The position numbers and the translations under genes were made by a program. A stretch of 64,000 bases of DNA from Acanthococcus lagerstroemiae (Eukaryota; Arthropoda; Insecta; Hemiptera; Eriococcidae): the NCBI GenBank assembly GCA_031841125.1, contig CM063109.1, forward strand, positions 34,848,038 through 34,912,037, given 5' to 3'. The stretch's first letter is position 1; the number at the start of each line of letters is the position of its first letter. Positions 32,050-43,208 of this stretch are shown here, in pieces. Under the pieces are notes generated by a model that saw only the letters and a program-made list of their open reading frames with translations, was not told the origin of the DNA and searched no databases.

Positions 32050-34420
32050 TACACGCGCCGCCCTTCACCACCCAATAATATCTAGTTAATGTGTAGTAAA
32101 GAATATTCAACAAGTTTACAAAGCCAGAACATCAAAATTTAAGGAGGAAGACGATTTTTCTAAATTCTAGCCCCCTCCCCCAAAAAATGTTCTGGTTGCG
32201 CCCCTCCGTGTATTTATCTTAGACCATACACATAGAGGGATATACATATAGAAAACGAGCACAGAGGAGGGTTACGCAGCCAACTTCATGGTACCTGATG
32301 GTACCCCGAAAATCATATACAGCATTAAATACGCGCGAATCCGAAACAATTAGGAACGCACATTGTCTCGAAAACAGCAGAACGAATTTGATTATCTAAA
32401 TACACCATCTAATCTATCTTTATTAACGTGCCCCCAAAAAAGAAGTGACAAAAAAAGGCCTGTGTATGCGTGTATACATTTTCAGAGACCTGTCCTCTGT
32501 TGTTGTTCTCTTGTTGGAGGAAACTGGCACTTTTGCATTAATAATTGCTAATTCGAAGTCCATCTCAATTTTCTGAGGCACGCAGGGTTCGAAACACTCA
32601 ATTTAGAGACTCGACTCGGCTATGCATGGTAATAAGAACCCTCCGCCACCCTTGGGATTTGACTCGGATATTAACACGTATTAATGAACCCATCAACCAT
32701 CGGAACTGAACATGGACATGTATAATGATTAGCCTCCGCAAAATTGGCACTCAACTCGGTAGAAGAACATGTTTGGAACTCAACTCGAAGCCGCCGCATT
32801 TCTTGGGTGAATACAGTGTACCCCTGTATGTTTCCTGGTTAAGCCATTGGTGTCAGTCAAGTCTTGCAGAATAAAAAGTTTTAAACGATTTTTGAACTAT
32901 CTCAGCGAGTGTCAAACGAAACTAAGAAAGTCTGAAGGAATCTTGAATGAGCCTGGAATAGGCAGTGAGCCTTAAACGGGGCTCTTACTGAATCTTGAAA
33001 CAAGTCCTAGAAAGTCATAGAGTCATAGTCGCACTTCTGCGCGAGTCTTGAACAGTTAGCGTGTCTTATACTGGGGCCTTATCAAATCTTGAACAGGTTT
33101 GAGAGAGCCTTAAAGTATCTCACATGAGCGCTGAAGAATCAAATCTGGTCTTAAGAGGTTTTAAAAATCGAATCTAGTTTTCAGAGATTTTAAACAAGTC
33201 TAGAAGAGAGAGTTAAATAGCTTTAAATAACTCTGCGAGAGTGTCTAATTTCAGAAGAGTTTTAAACGAGTAATGCTAACAAATATATTAGAAAGGGAGC
33301 AATGGGGAACTTCTCAATTTTCGCACATGAGGACTAGCCCCTGCCACGATTGCTTCTTGAATCCGTCACTGGATATATATAAAACTCGGTCTTCCTGCCT
33401 TTTCATTTTCCAGTTTTCGTATACCGTCAGATGACAATAGCCAAGGGTCTTGTAAACATTTACTTAACCGAATAATAATATTATCGCGTTTCTATGAAAT
33501 ATACTTAGAAAAATAAAGGAAAAAAATTACGTTCCCTATTTACAAGCACGCGTGCTGTCAACAAGCGCAACGGGGGAAAAAAATGAAATCTTCAATGTGA
33601 ATATTCTTGTTTGTATATTTTCGTTTTTGTACTGCATTATTTTTAATTAGAAACGATCGTTTGTGCTTTTTCCACCCTCGGTGCATGGCACAGCTAAAAA
33701 TATGTAGACTGCGGAATACACCGGCACCCCACTGCACCGCGCCGCTCCAAAACCGGCGCGCATTGTTTGTGAAATTATCGCGACCAATTTTATCTTCATA
33801 GTAAATCATCTCGATAATTTATATATGAACGAATGCGCGAGAACAACAATTCTGTGAGGGGATGATGAGGAAATGATTGTTATCTAACGTCATAGATGTT
33901 TTTATAACAACGTTCTCAAGCACAGTATGGATAAATTTCCCCGCGTTTTGTAAACTCAACTTATTTATGTGACGAGCGTCAGCTGGCATGATTCGAGTCC
34001 ATATTTTCGATGCGTATCCGCCGAAACGACCAGCAGAATCTGGTAAACTCGCATTAGGATATTTTTTAATCGACGATCAGGGCTAGGACTCCAGCTCTCT
34101 ATTCTGAGCATACGTTGCAACACGCCGCTCGAACACCTGATGTAATAAACAAGTCGATTAACCAAGAACTTTGATGAGGTCTGGTTGGACTCGAACGAGT
34201 AAATTCGGTAAAAATGATCAATCTAGGGGCGGATTAGGACCCGAAATGCTACCGGAACATTTGCGTAACCCCACCGTCATGTCTCCTCTTCCTCCTCCCT
34301 CCGTTCAAGCAATTAAACCGGTCCAAACTTGAGGTTGGACGCGCGAAACAAAACCGTGAAAAAACGGAATGACAGATCTCCGAAGATGGCAGAACTCATG
34401 ACCTAAAAAAACATCATCAG
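32050..34420. other. No gene seen; includes a low-complexity CTTGAA/TCTGAA stretch
   Basis: No family-like ORF. Between about 32870 and 33270 short words such as GTCTTGAA, TTTTAAACGA and AGAGTCTT recur irregularly, resembling the longer array at 51280-52900. Confidence 0.45.
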
Positions 34421-34427
34421 TAAACTG

Positions 34428-34540
34428 ATAATAAGTATCTACACTGCATGCAGATACATCAGTACGTGAACATGGATATGCCTTATGGCTAGATGACGAG
34501 TATCTACGCTGCATAGAGATACAAGCGGTACATGGATATG
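34428..34540. repeat. Partial tandem duplication containing GTATCTACRCTGCAT
   Basis: GTATCTACACTGCATGCAGA and GTATCTACGCTGCATAGAGA start about 65 bases apart, each followed by ACATGGATATG. Each copy is itself a small palindrome. Confidence 0.55.
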
Positions 34541-34544
34541 TACG

Positions 34545-35554
34545 TAGCCCAGTGAAGTTGAGTTTTGAAAGGGAAAAAAATGTAATCAAAGGTTTCTCTT
34601 CAGGATTGTATTGGTACTGGTCTCCAAAATATGGGGTGAAAATGCACAACCCCTACCTCGAGTCAGTCCACATCCACAGGGGCAACAACGTACAAATTTC
34701 AGTTTTTTCGCTTTATCTCGATAATTACGCGTGATATGAAAAAAATTAAAGAATAATAAATTATTCAACATAAAATTCCCTACAAAAATGGTTCTTTACA
34801 TTTTCCTCCTAAAACGCGTAGTTAATCTGTAATATAACGTTGAAGCTGGAAGTACCACTAAAAGTGAAGTGCTGTGCAGTTGCATGTTGTTCGGCAGCCG
34901 TGGAAGACGCGTTTTGTGACGAATTTCGCTCTTTCTCACCCCCGGTACATGTATTAACGACATTTGAAGAGCATTCTTACAATTCTGTTACCTTTCCTTC
35001 CATTGTATGCTACCACTCATGAATTCACACAAATTCAAAGAAAACTACGACTAAATGAAAACAGCAGTGCATGTAGATTCAAAAATTTATGCTTTTAATA
35101 ATGCTCGAAATACAGCATGCCACAAAATTATATTAATTAGTGTATAATTCAAAACATAAGTCGTCAGTCGGACATCTCATATCTTGAAACGACTGCGGCA
35201 TACATTCGTAGTAATTACAGCAGTTGTACACTTAATTTTATAAATAATAACGAATTATAATGTTCGGCGGTGGGCGTAATAAGCGTTTTACAGAAAAATG
35301 TATAGAACATTTCTTTTAGGAAATTTTATGTAGGATTATTTTTTACTGCTCACTTTTTCTGTTTCTTGCTTCATTTTCGAGATAAAGCGGAAAAACTGCA
35401 TTTTGCCCCCTGTGGATGCGGACTGACTCGCGGTAGGGATTGTGCATTTTCACCCCATATTTTGGAGACCAGTATCTACACAATCGTGAAGAGAAACCTT
35501 TGATTACACTTTCTTCCCTTCTGACCCTATTTTTGACACAACTTCACCGGGCTA
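34545..35554. mobile_element. Foldback-type element with ~180-bp inverted arms
   Basis: The left arm (34545-34735) starts TAGCCCAGTGAAGTTG and the right arm (about 35375-35554) ends CAACTTCACCGGGCTA. The arms match inverted over about 180 bases, including AAAGGTTTCTCTTC and GGTCTCCAAAATATGGGGTG. No transposase is visible in the ~640-base interior. Confidence 0.78.
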
Positions 35555-36084
35555 ATGTCCTATGGCTACCGAACACGTTCCACGCAATCAGTCAAAATTG
35601 AACGTAGCTATCGGTCATGAAGCAATAATTGCCATGATGACGTCATTGTAACATTATCGGTATTAGTCGTCCATTTTCGGTGTCAGTCGGTCAAAACATG
35701 ACGCATAATTTTGTTCGATGGCCAAGGATAGAAAAAGATGACATGCTAGTCTGACATGACCAAAAACGTTTTGTCTGTATCACTGATGTTGGACTCCACA
35801 ACTATAGGTGAGTGAGTGTACTCACATTTTGATGGATTATTCACGAAGTACTTACTCGCGTAATTCTCAATTATAATGGCGGACATTTAAAATGTTCCGT
35901 ATCGATGATGATAGGGCGTATAGCGGTGCACGCACGCCAAATTGGTCTCGGAACATGCACCCCCTAACATGGAATTACTCCGATTGGGCCTGCGTGAGCC
36001 ATTGTATACATATAAGAAGGGAACAGTATATTCGTATTGCCATCAAACATCATTCAGTTAAGTTATGCACTCACTAGCAGAGAT

Positions 36085-36286
36085 TAGGGTACTAGAAACG
36101 AGGGGGGGTATAATCGACGTCCACTATGCTTGTTTCTGGCGTTATCACTAAGTGATTGCTTATAGTTGGTTTACAGTGTATTTTACGATATTTTTGTTTC
36201 AAATTTCATTTAATTCTCCTCGTCAATGATGACGCCAGAAACAAACATGGCGGACATCGATTATACTCCCCGTTTCTAGTATCCTA
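36085..36286. mobile_element. MITE, 202 bp, TAGGGTACTAGAAACG ends
   Basis: The first ~60 bases (TAGGGTACTAGAAACG..., GTTTCTGGCGTTATC) return inverted at the right end (GATGACGCCAGAAAC..., CGTTTCTAGTATCCTA). Flanks GCAGAGAT and GACGAGAT agree at 6 of 8, a weak hAT-like duplication. Confidence 0.7.
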
Positions 36287-38695
36287 GACGAGATGTCGAG
36301 TAAATACACAGTCTATGTTAAGGATATATAGTTAACACATGGGCACTGTCGGTCCGCCATTTTGTTTGCAACAGAAAATAGTATTTTTTAGTTTCCTGAC
36401 AAATTTTTGATTTTTCAAACTTTTGATTAGATTTTTGGTTTCTATATCTTAAGCACACGTTTCTTCTTCCAGTACGAAATCGATCAACTGAAATCCCATA
36501 ATCGCGACTGAATGGACAAAATGATACCACTGCCCTCCTTTCCAGTCTTACGAAATAGGAAGAGCTAGGGTCGCCCCTGTTCCTTGGCTGCGGTTCTAAT
36601 GGTGAGTAGGGTTTTGAACCACATTTCTATAAAAGTTGATAACGGGCTAAAGCAAATTTTAATGGGAACTGTCTACTGGTTGCTGACTCATGACCAGCGT
36701 CGCATCTTGCAAGCATTTACAAGAGATTTCGAGGCCGACTGGAACCTGAGTAAGCTTAAACCCAGAACATGTTCTTCACACTGGCCTGACCGCCTTTCCA
36801 AATTTTGACTTGCCTCGTTTCTGCAAGAGGGACAGTCAAAGTAACGGCGTAAGAACGCAGTAAGGGGTGTAGGGTTAGACCCCCCCCCCCTAATACTGTC
36901 CAAAATAGCCTTTTAGAATGTATTTTCTTCAGGCGCCGTATTCGATGCTGTACGTTGGCGATCGCGGTTTTTGACGCGTAGCTCTCCTGGGCGGGGTTAG
37001 TTGGGGTAGTTTGCCGTTGCTTTCCCCGCGGTTTTGTTGCTTTAGAGTTTTCCCTCTCTGTGCAGAGTGTGCAGCCGCAGTTAGTTTACTAGCCATGTGT
37101 TGCACGACATTAAGTGAGGTTTCCACGACAGGCACACGGTACCAGTCCTTCTTATCTAGTGGTAACACGCCCTGCGATTGTAATGCCTTGTTGTGAACTG
37201 GTAGAGGTTATAGGACGCGCTGTGTTGCCACTTCGATTGGTACTATAGTCGCTGTGTTCGCATGGATGTCAATTGGGGGGGGGGGGGGGTTATTCGAATA
37301 TCACTAGTAGGGTGGATCGTCAGACATGGGCTAAACTGTTTTTTTCGAATTTTTCAGTGCAACCTAGTTAAAAAGTTGCCTTTCGTAAAAAAAAAAAAAG
37401 TTTTAAAAATTTATTTTTAATTTGTAAATTTTTTCTAAGGGCTTTGTCATTGAAGTTATGTACTATAAGGCTGAAAATTGAATGTTACGCAGTGCCTTAA
37501 AAATGCAGGTTATCCAAAATTTTTACATGACCTGTTCAATAGTATTCATCGCGAACTTTAAATTAGCTCATACACAAATTTCGCCTGTCTGTGAAATTGA
37601 AGGCGCTAAGGCACCTACAATAATTTATTGCTTTATAGTGCCTTCAGTATGGCAGATATGCAAAATTTACATAAGAGCTTAACAGTAGTAATGATTGAGA
37701 TCTACAAAATGAGTTATGTACATATTGTGGCTTCTCCAATATTGAAGGCTCTATGATGCAACAAAGTATTGTAAGTGATTTAGCACCTTCATTTTTACAG
37801 ATAGGCAAAATTTGAATATGACCTTTTTTGTTACTTTTGATTAGTAGAACTAAAAAGGTGATGTGCAAATTTGGTTCATCTCGCATATTGAAAGCGGGCA
37901 GACCACTGAATTAAAGTACTGGTAAAACTTGAAAAACTTCGAAAGAGAAGAGGTATGGGGTAAAGAAATGTAACATTGAACGTTATGGTGGATTTACATT
38001 CGAGTCGGTGACATGTCGGGGACAAACTTTTAAATGTTAATAAGGGAAATTATCCGAAAAAATCTTTTTTTGACTTGAATTCTGGAAGATTTTTCCAATT
38101 TTTTAAAACACATATTTACAAGCCATTCCGTCTTTCTTCGTCACAAACTGTTACTGATGCCTTTTACAGACCAACTGAATCTGCCTTTCCACTGATTGGG
38201 TATGTCATGGGAAGGGAAAGGGGGAAAACACACAGACAGGTTGGACGTATCCCAGATACAAAAATACTTGAATTCTTTTGTTTGGCTGTTGAATTGACGC
38301 AAAAATACTGCATAGTATAGTTTGTTGTACAGTTGAGTTTATCAAATACGCGCCAGAATGTAACTTTTTTAAGGTCTAGCATAGTAAGCAGAATGCATAG
38401 AAATTCTTTATCTTTCGTAAGAAACGGATAGATAACGATAAGACACATTATAACTCCATCAAAGGGAGCGAGCGAATATTATCGAATTTTTTGCATGGCC
38501 TGTATATGAGTGAAAGATTTTTTTCAAACGTTTTTTCCGACATCGGATCTAATTTTGTTTCCATTTAGCCCAAAAATGAACCTCTATCAACATGGGCGTC
38601 CGCAGAATTTTTTGATGCGGTAGTAAGAGAAAATGCTGACGACCATAATTTAACCCTGATTTTTGTATTTGAATTGAGATTAGTGAATAGTTAGT

Positions 38696-40095
38696 GCTAA
38701 TTACTCAATTTTTCGAGACGAATTCAAATCCGTTGTACAATTTGAGCTAGAATCATTTTTTGACCTATTTCGACTACATTATCGAATTTATCTCGGGAAT
38801 GGAGCGTCACCGCCAAATTTGAATACTGAATTCGAACTCAGCGTAAAAAATTGAGTAGAAAACAGTCTTTAATTCAAAATTTTTGATTTTTCAAATTTTG
38901 AAAACTTCTTTATAATACATCATGTCTTTTTTGAAGTGAAAAAAATTTCGGTCAGCTTCAGCGTTGGCGCTGGTGCTAATTACTCAATTTTTCGAGACGA
39001 ATTCGAATCCATTGTCAAAATATAGCTAGACTCATTTTGTGACCAATTTCGACCTCATTTTCGACCCTATCTTGGGAACGGAGCGTCACCGCCAAATTTG
39101 GACACTGAATACGAACTTTGTGGGTTGGGTACACGAGACCACGGAGGTCGTGACATCGTGGGTCTGGTACACAAGACCACGGAGGTCGTTACTTTGTGGG
39201 TCCGGTACACGAGACCACGAGGGTCCTGACTTCGTGGGTCTGGGACACAAGATCACGAGGGTCGTGAATTCGTGAATCTGGTACACGAGATTACGAAGAT
39301 CGTGACTTCGTGAGTCCAGCACACGAGATCACGGGGTTGTGACTACTTGGGTCCAGTACACGTGATCACGACCTGAATGTGGCATGACTGCATCATGTAC
39401 CGATGGTACACTGCGCCGAGACTACCGGGGTTGTGACTTCGTGGGTCCGGTGCACGAGATCACGAAGGTCGTGACTTCGTGGGTCCAAGTGCGAATTACT
39501 CAATTTTTCGAGACGAATTCAAATCCGTTGTCCAATTTGAGCTAGACTCATTTTTTGACCCATTTCGACCACATTTTCTAGCCTATCTGGGGGACGGAGC
39601 GTCACCGCCAAATTTGGACACTGAATTCGAACTCAGCGTAAGAAATTGAGTAGAAAACTGTCTTTAATTCAAAATGTTTTGATTTTTCAAATTTTGAAAA
39701 TTTCTCTACACACATTACGTCTTTTTTGGGGTGAAAAAATTTTCGGAGAGCTTCCGCGTCGGCGCTGGTGCTTATTACTCAATTTTTCGAGGCGAATTCG
39801 AATCCGTTGTCAAATTTGAGCTAGAATCATTTTTTGACCTAGTTTGACCACATTATCGAATTTATCTCGGGAATGGAGCGTCACCGCCAAATTTGAACAC
39901 TGAATTCGAACTCAGCGTTAAAAATTGAGTAGAAACCTTGTCTTTCGTTCAAGATTTTCGATTTTGAAAATTTTGAAAAGTTCTCCATACCTATCATCAT
40001 ACATTTTTGGGGGCGAAAAAATGTTCGTAGAGCTTCGGCGTGGGCGCTGGTGCTAATTACTTAATTTTTCGAGACAAATTCGAATCCGTGTTCAT
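38696..40095 (+). repeat. ~280-bp satellite, about four and a half units
   Basis: Units begin at about 38696, 38975, 39491, 39770 and 40052 with AATTACTCAATTTTTCGAG and contain GGAGCGTCACCGCCAAATTT. Spacings are 279, 516, 279 and 282 bases; the long one contains the 38-bp array. A ~95-base block (GAATTTTTTGATGNGGTAG to GTGAATAGTTA) occurs just before the array (about 38606-38692) and again after it (about 40107-40432, now split by a MITE). Confidence 0.88.
39120..39488 (+). repeat. 38-bp minisatellite inside the satellite
   Basis: About eight units of the type GTGGGTCTGGTACACGAGAC followed by CACGGAGGTCGTGACTTC. Units 1-5 keep the 38-base spacing; the seventh is interrupted by about 50 unrelated bases. 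Open frames exist on both strands over it (39039-39275; 39086-39322) but reflect only the periodicity. Confidence 0.88.
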
Positions 40096-40152
40096 GACCA
40101 CCCGCAGAATTTTTTGATGAGGTAGCAAGAGAAAATCCTAACGACTATAATT

Positions 40153-40385
40153 GAAGACCTGCCGGTGAAAACGACATTAGTCCATTTTGAAATTCCGACT
40201 TTGCCGTCAGATAGCGCTACATTCGCAACGATTACGCTCTTCACGCTATCACGCATAGAATAATGCAACGTCTGTTTATACACCCGTGGTATTTCATCCA
40301 GCAGAACAGCAGCAGTTAGGTTGCTATCTGGCGGCGAAGTCGGAATTTCAAAATGGACTAATGTCGTTTTCACAGGCAGGTCTTC
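40153..40385. mobile_element. MITE, 233 bp, GAAGACCTGCC ends, TSD AATT, with empty site in window
   Basis: The termini GAAGACCTGCCGGTGAAAAC and GTTTTCACAGGCAGGTCTTC are parts of a ~60-base inverted repeat. AATT lies on both sides (40149-40152; 40386-40389). The duplicated block before the satellite reads CATAATTTAACCC at about 38645 without the insert, which gives the empty site and fixes the target as a single AATT. Confidence 0.92.
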
Positions 40386-40498
40386 AATTTAACCCTGATT
40401 TTTGTATTTGAATTGAGATTAGTGAATAGTTACATGGGCATGAGTCACTGGCTGATAACTGAAAAAACGAACATGCGGAGTCCCTATACAGGGTTAGT

Positions 40499-40694
40499 CA
40501 GTTTTCTTTCCGCCATAAGCAAACTCCGTTAGGCTGAACGAAGTATGACTCAATGTGTTATCTACCAAAATGTACAGTACGCTCCGTTATCGGTTAGGTG
40601 CGCTACACGCTATTCATGAATAGCGACGAAACCGATAACAGATCTTCATTGTAACGGAGTTTTCCTATGGCGGAAGGAAAAATGACTAACCCTG
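40499..40694. mobile_element. MITE, 196 bp, CAGGGTTAGTCA ends
   Basis: CAGGGTTAGTCAGTTTTCTT (continuing TCCGCCAT) is mirrored by ATGGCGGAAGGAAAAATGAC ending TAACCCTG, about 43 bases of inverted repeat. Inside is the palindrome CGCTATTCATGAATAGCG. No definite target duplication. Confidence 0.82.
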
Positions 40695-41126
40695 CGTATG
40701 TTGGCGAATATTAATAAACGTATTATTGAACGATTTAATTACAGGAATCACAAATATCCATCCATAGTTATGCCCCCCCCCCCCAAAAAAAAAAAAAAAA
40801 AAACTCGTGAGGTAGCGAGTCGCTACCTCCGCTACCCTCCGCGGGTGTCCATGTCTATCAATATTTTGTCGTAAGAATAATCTGAATCCATACCTCTTTT
40901 CTTTCGAAGTTTTGTTTTTAGCAGTACTTTTTTTCAATGGTCTACCGTGGGTCTACCGCCTTCAATATGCGAGATGGACCAAATTTTCACATAACCTTTT
41001 CAATAGTATTCATTGTGAACTTGAAAATAATTCATTTACAAATGTTGCCTCTCTATGAAATTTAAGGCGCCATAAAGCAACAAAGTATTGTAATTGCTTT
41101 AGTGCCTTCAATATTACAGATAGGCT

Positions 41127-41138
41127 GAATTTGTATAT
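41127..41138. repeat. Target-site duplication, left copy (GAATTTGTATAT)
   Basis: This 12-base word is repeated at 42566-42577 and brackets the LINE. The first three bases may be shared with the LINE end, so the true duplication is 9-12 bases. Confidence 0.8.
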
Positions 41139-41822
41139 TTATTTATTTATTTATTTTTTGCCTTTATTAGTGCAGATTACATATATATATATTTTTTATT
41201 ATTTATTTTATTTTATTTTATTTTTATTTTTTTATTTTTTTTTATAAGCTTCTTAAGGGCTTCACAAGCCCCTGTCGCGCCATACCCTGCCTGTGGGCAA
41301 AGGCCTCCCTTAGCCTATTCCACTCAGCTCTTTCCCATGCTACCCGATGGTATAATTTGTTTTTTAGAAATTTATCGAAATCGTCTCTCCAGCGCATTCT
41401 TTGCCCTCCTTGCTTTCTTTTGCCCATGGGTTCCCAAAAGATAGTTTTCTGTGTCCATCGGTTATCGTTCGTTCTCGCGATATGGCCCGCCCAATTCCAC
41501 TTGTGTCGTCTGTGTAGCGTAATAATGTTTGTAATGTTAGGTAGTTTTTTGTGTATTGTCTTTACAGTAACTTTATCTTTACGTTTCAGATTGAGCATAG
41601 ATCGTTCCATACTATTTTGGGTTACTGTTAGAAGATTTTCTAGTTTATTAGTTAGTGTCCAGGTTTGCGATGCGTAGGTTAATGATGTTAGTATGTTGGC
41701 GTTGAAAATGTTTCCTTTGAGTTTATTGTTGTAATTGCCTTTAAAGATATATTTCAAACTCCAATATTTGTTCCAGGCTTGTGTAATCCTTCTTTTTATC
41801 TCTTTTTCCATTTTCCCCAACA
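41139..41822 (-). mobile_element. 3' half of a twin-primed RTE-like LINE, with C-terminal ORF
   Basis: The minus strand encodes the ORF2 tail, intact from about 41818 to the stop at 41242: KEIKRRITQAWNKYWSLKYI, then YASQTWTLTNKLE, HKWNWAGHIARTNDNRWT and MRWRDDFDKF. This domain follows RT in RTE-like LINEs, with a poorly defined role. Downstream is a T/A-rich 3' UTR ending in (AAAT)n directly at the target duplication (41127-41138). The 5' edge of this half meets the inverted RT half head to head near 41820. The frame is undamaged, which suggests a recent insertion. Confidence 0.88.
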
Positions 41823-42565
41823 GACATAAAATCACTAATTACAGACCAATCAGCTTAAGTCCCACTATAGCAAAAATTTTTTCGAAAGCAATTGAACTCA
41901 GAATCAGAAACATGTTAACATGGGAACAACCTAGAGAACAGGCCGGTTTTCGTAAATACTATTCAACAATAGATCACCTACAAGTTATCAATCAGTTAAC
42001 AGAGAAATGCAACGAATTCCAAGAAGACCTACACCTACTTCTAGTTGACTACACAAAAGCCTTTGACTCGGTTAACCATAAGTTCTTGCTTAACTCGCTA
42101 AGGAGCCAGGGGATACCAGAATGTTTTGTAGGAATAATCAGAGACATGTACTCAAATCTTAAGGCGAGAATAATAACTGACATTAACGGCCCCTATTTTA
42201 ACATCGAAAAAGGAGTCCGTCAAGGCGACCCACTCTCACCCATTCTTTTCAACTGCTTGTTAGAGGAAATTTTCAGAAAACTTAAGTGGGACAAAAAAGG
42301 GATTAACATCCAGGGCGAAATTCTCAGCAACCTAAGGTTCGCAGACGACGTTATTCTGATATCAAATAACAAAAAAGAACTTTCCGAAATGGCAAACGAA
42401 CTTTTAGAATGTGGTACAAAAGCAGGCCTGGAAATAAACATTGAAATGACATACTACTTAACGAACAATCGCGACGACACCACAATAAAACTGGGTGGAC
42501 AGGAAATCGAAAAGACTGCCGAAACGGTATACCTCGGCCAGGTGGTGAGTATGGAGGGGAAAATG
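41823..42565 (+). CDS. Inverted 5' half of the same LINE: reverse transcriptase domain
   Basis: An open plus-strand frame starts at KITNYRPISLSPTIAKIFSK and carries the RT motifs in order: REQAGFRKYYSTIDHL, motif A LLVDYTKAFDSVNH, motif B VRQGDPLSPILFNCLLEE, and motif C RFADDVILIS. It then runs to VYLGQVVSMEGKMEF, where it enters flanking DNA (the frame by chance stays open to 42649). It lacks the endonuclease and the RT N-terminus. Its end overlaps the start of the other half by the shared 13-mer GGGGAAAATGGAA (42556-42568 versus the complement of 41806-41818). It cannot make a whole protein in this arrangement. Confidence 0.9.
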
Positions 42566-42577
42566 GAATTTGTATAT
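42566..42577. repeat. Target-site duplication, right copy (GAATTTGTATAT)
   Basis: Same word as 41127-41138. Beyond it the foldback arm resumes with ATAACTCATCTTGTAGGTC, matching the other arm units. Confidence 0.8.
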
Positions 42578-43139
42578 AACTCATCTTGTAGGTCTCAATC
42601 ATTATTACTGTTAAGTTTATATGTGAATGTTGCCCATCTGCCATACTGAAGGCGCTATAAGACAACGAAGTATGGTAATTGCTTTAGCGCCTTCAGTATT
42701 ACAGATAGTCTAAATTTGTACATAACTCATCTCGAAGGTCTCAATCATTATTACTGTTAAGGTTATATATGATTGTTGCTTATCTGCCATACTGAAGGCG
42801 CGATAACGCAACAAAGTATTGGATGTGCGTTAGTACCTTCACTTCCACAGATAGGCAATATTTGTATATGAACTAATTTAAAGTTCGCGATGAATACTAT
42901 TTAAAATTATGTAAAAATTTTGGATAATTTGCATTTTTAAGGGGCTGCGTAACATTCAATTTTCAGTCCTATAGTACATAATATGTAACTTCAAAGACAA
43001 ATTCCTTGGGGAAAATTTACAAATATAAAAAAACAAATTAAACCATTTTTTTTTTACCCAAAGGCAACTTTTTACCTGCGTCACGTTGGAAATTTCGAAG
43101 AAAAATGTTGACGATCCACCCTCATTTACCAGCTTCCGG

Positions 43140-43208
43140 CGTTAGTAGCGTTAGCGGGACTCGAACCTGAGATGCTAGGATTGCAAAGCGGACATTTTAC
43201 CACTTCGC
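43140..43208 (-). other. tRNA-like sequence (TGC anticodon position), degenerate
   Basis: The minus strand reads GAGGCGAAGTGGTAAAATGT, CGCTTTGCAATC and GGTTCGAGTCCCGC, which fits an A box, an anticodon loop with TGC (Ala) and a B box. The T-stem has mismatches and the acceptor stem does not pair well, so it is probably a tRNA pseudogene or a SINE head and not a working tRNA. Confidence 0.45.

Larger units (their letters stand above)
37309..43122. mobile_element. Composite foldback element, 5.8 kb, AGGGTGGATCGTCA termini
   Basis: The left arm 37309-37975 and the right arm (about 40870-41138 plus 42567-43122) are inverted copies. Both begin AGGGTGGATCGTCA and share CTGAAAATTGAATGTTACGC and ATTCATCGCGAACTTTAAAT. 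Each arm contains small palindromic units built on CTTCAGTATNRCAGATA and its complement, two on the left and three on the right. The right arm is split by a LINE. The interior (37976-40870) holds a ~280-bp satellite, a 38-bp minisatellite and two MITEs. No transposase is visible. I could not identify a convincing target duplication, so an inverted pair of separate copies remains possible. Confidence 0.78.

Noticed and set aside
39039..39322. ORFs on both strands reading repeated WVWYTRPRR / SRVPDPQS units
   Set aside because: They are translations of the 38-bp minisatellite. A 38-base period is not a multiple of three, so a protein repeat would not be kept in frame.
41357..41677. Plus-strand ORF over the LINE C-terminal domain
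   Set aside because: Antisense of a well-supported minus-strand frame.
37309..43122. Target-site duplication for the composite foldback
   Set aside because: The left flank CACTAGT and the right flank CATTTAC share too few bases to call a duplication.
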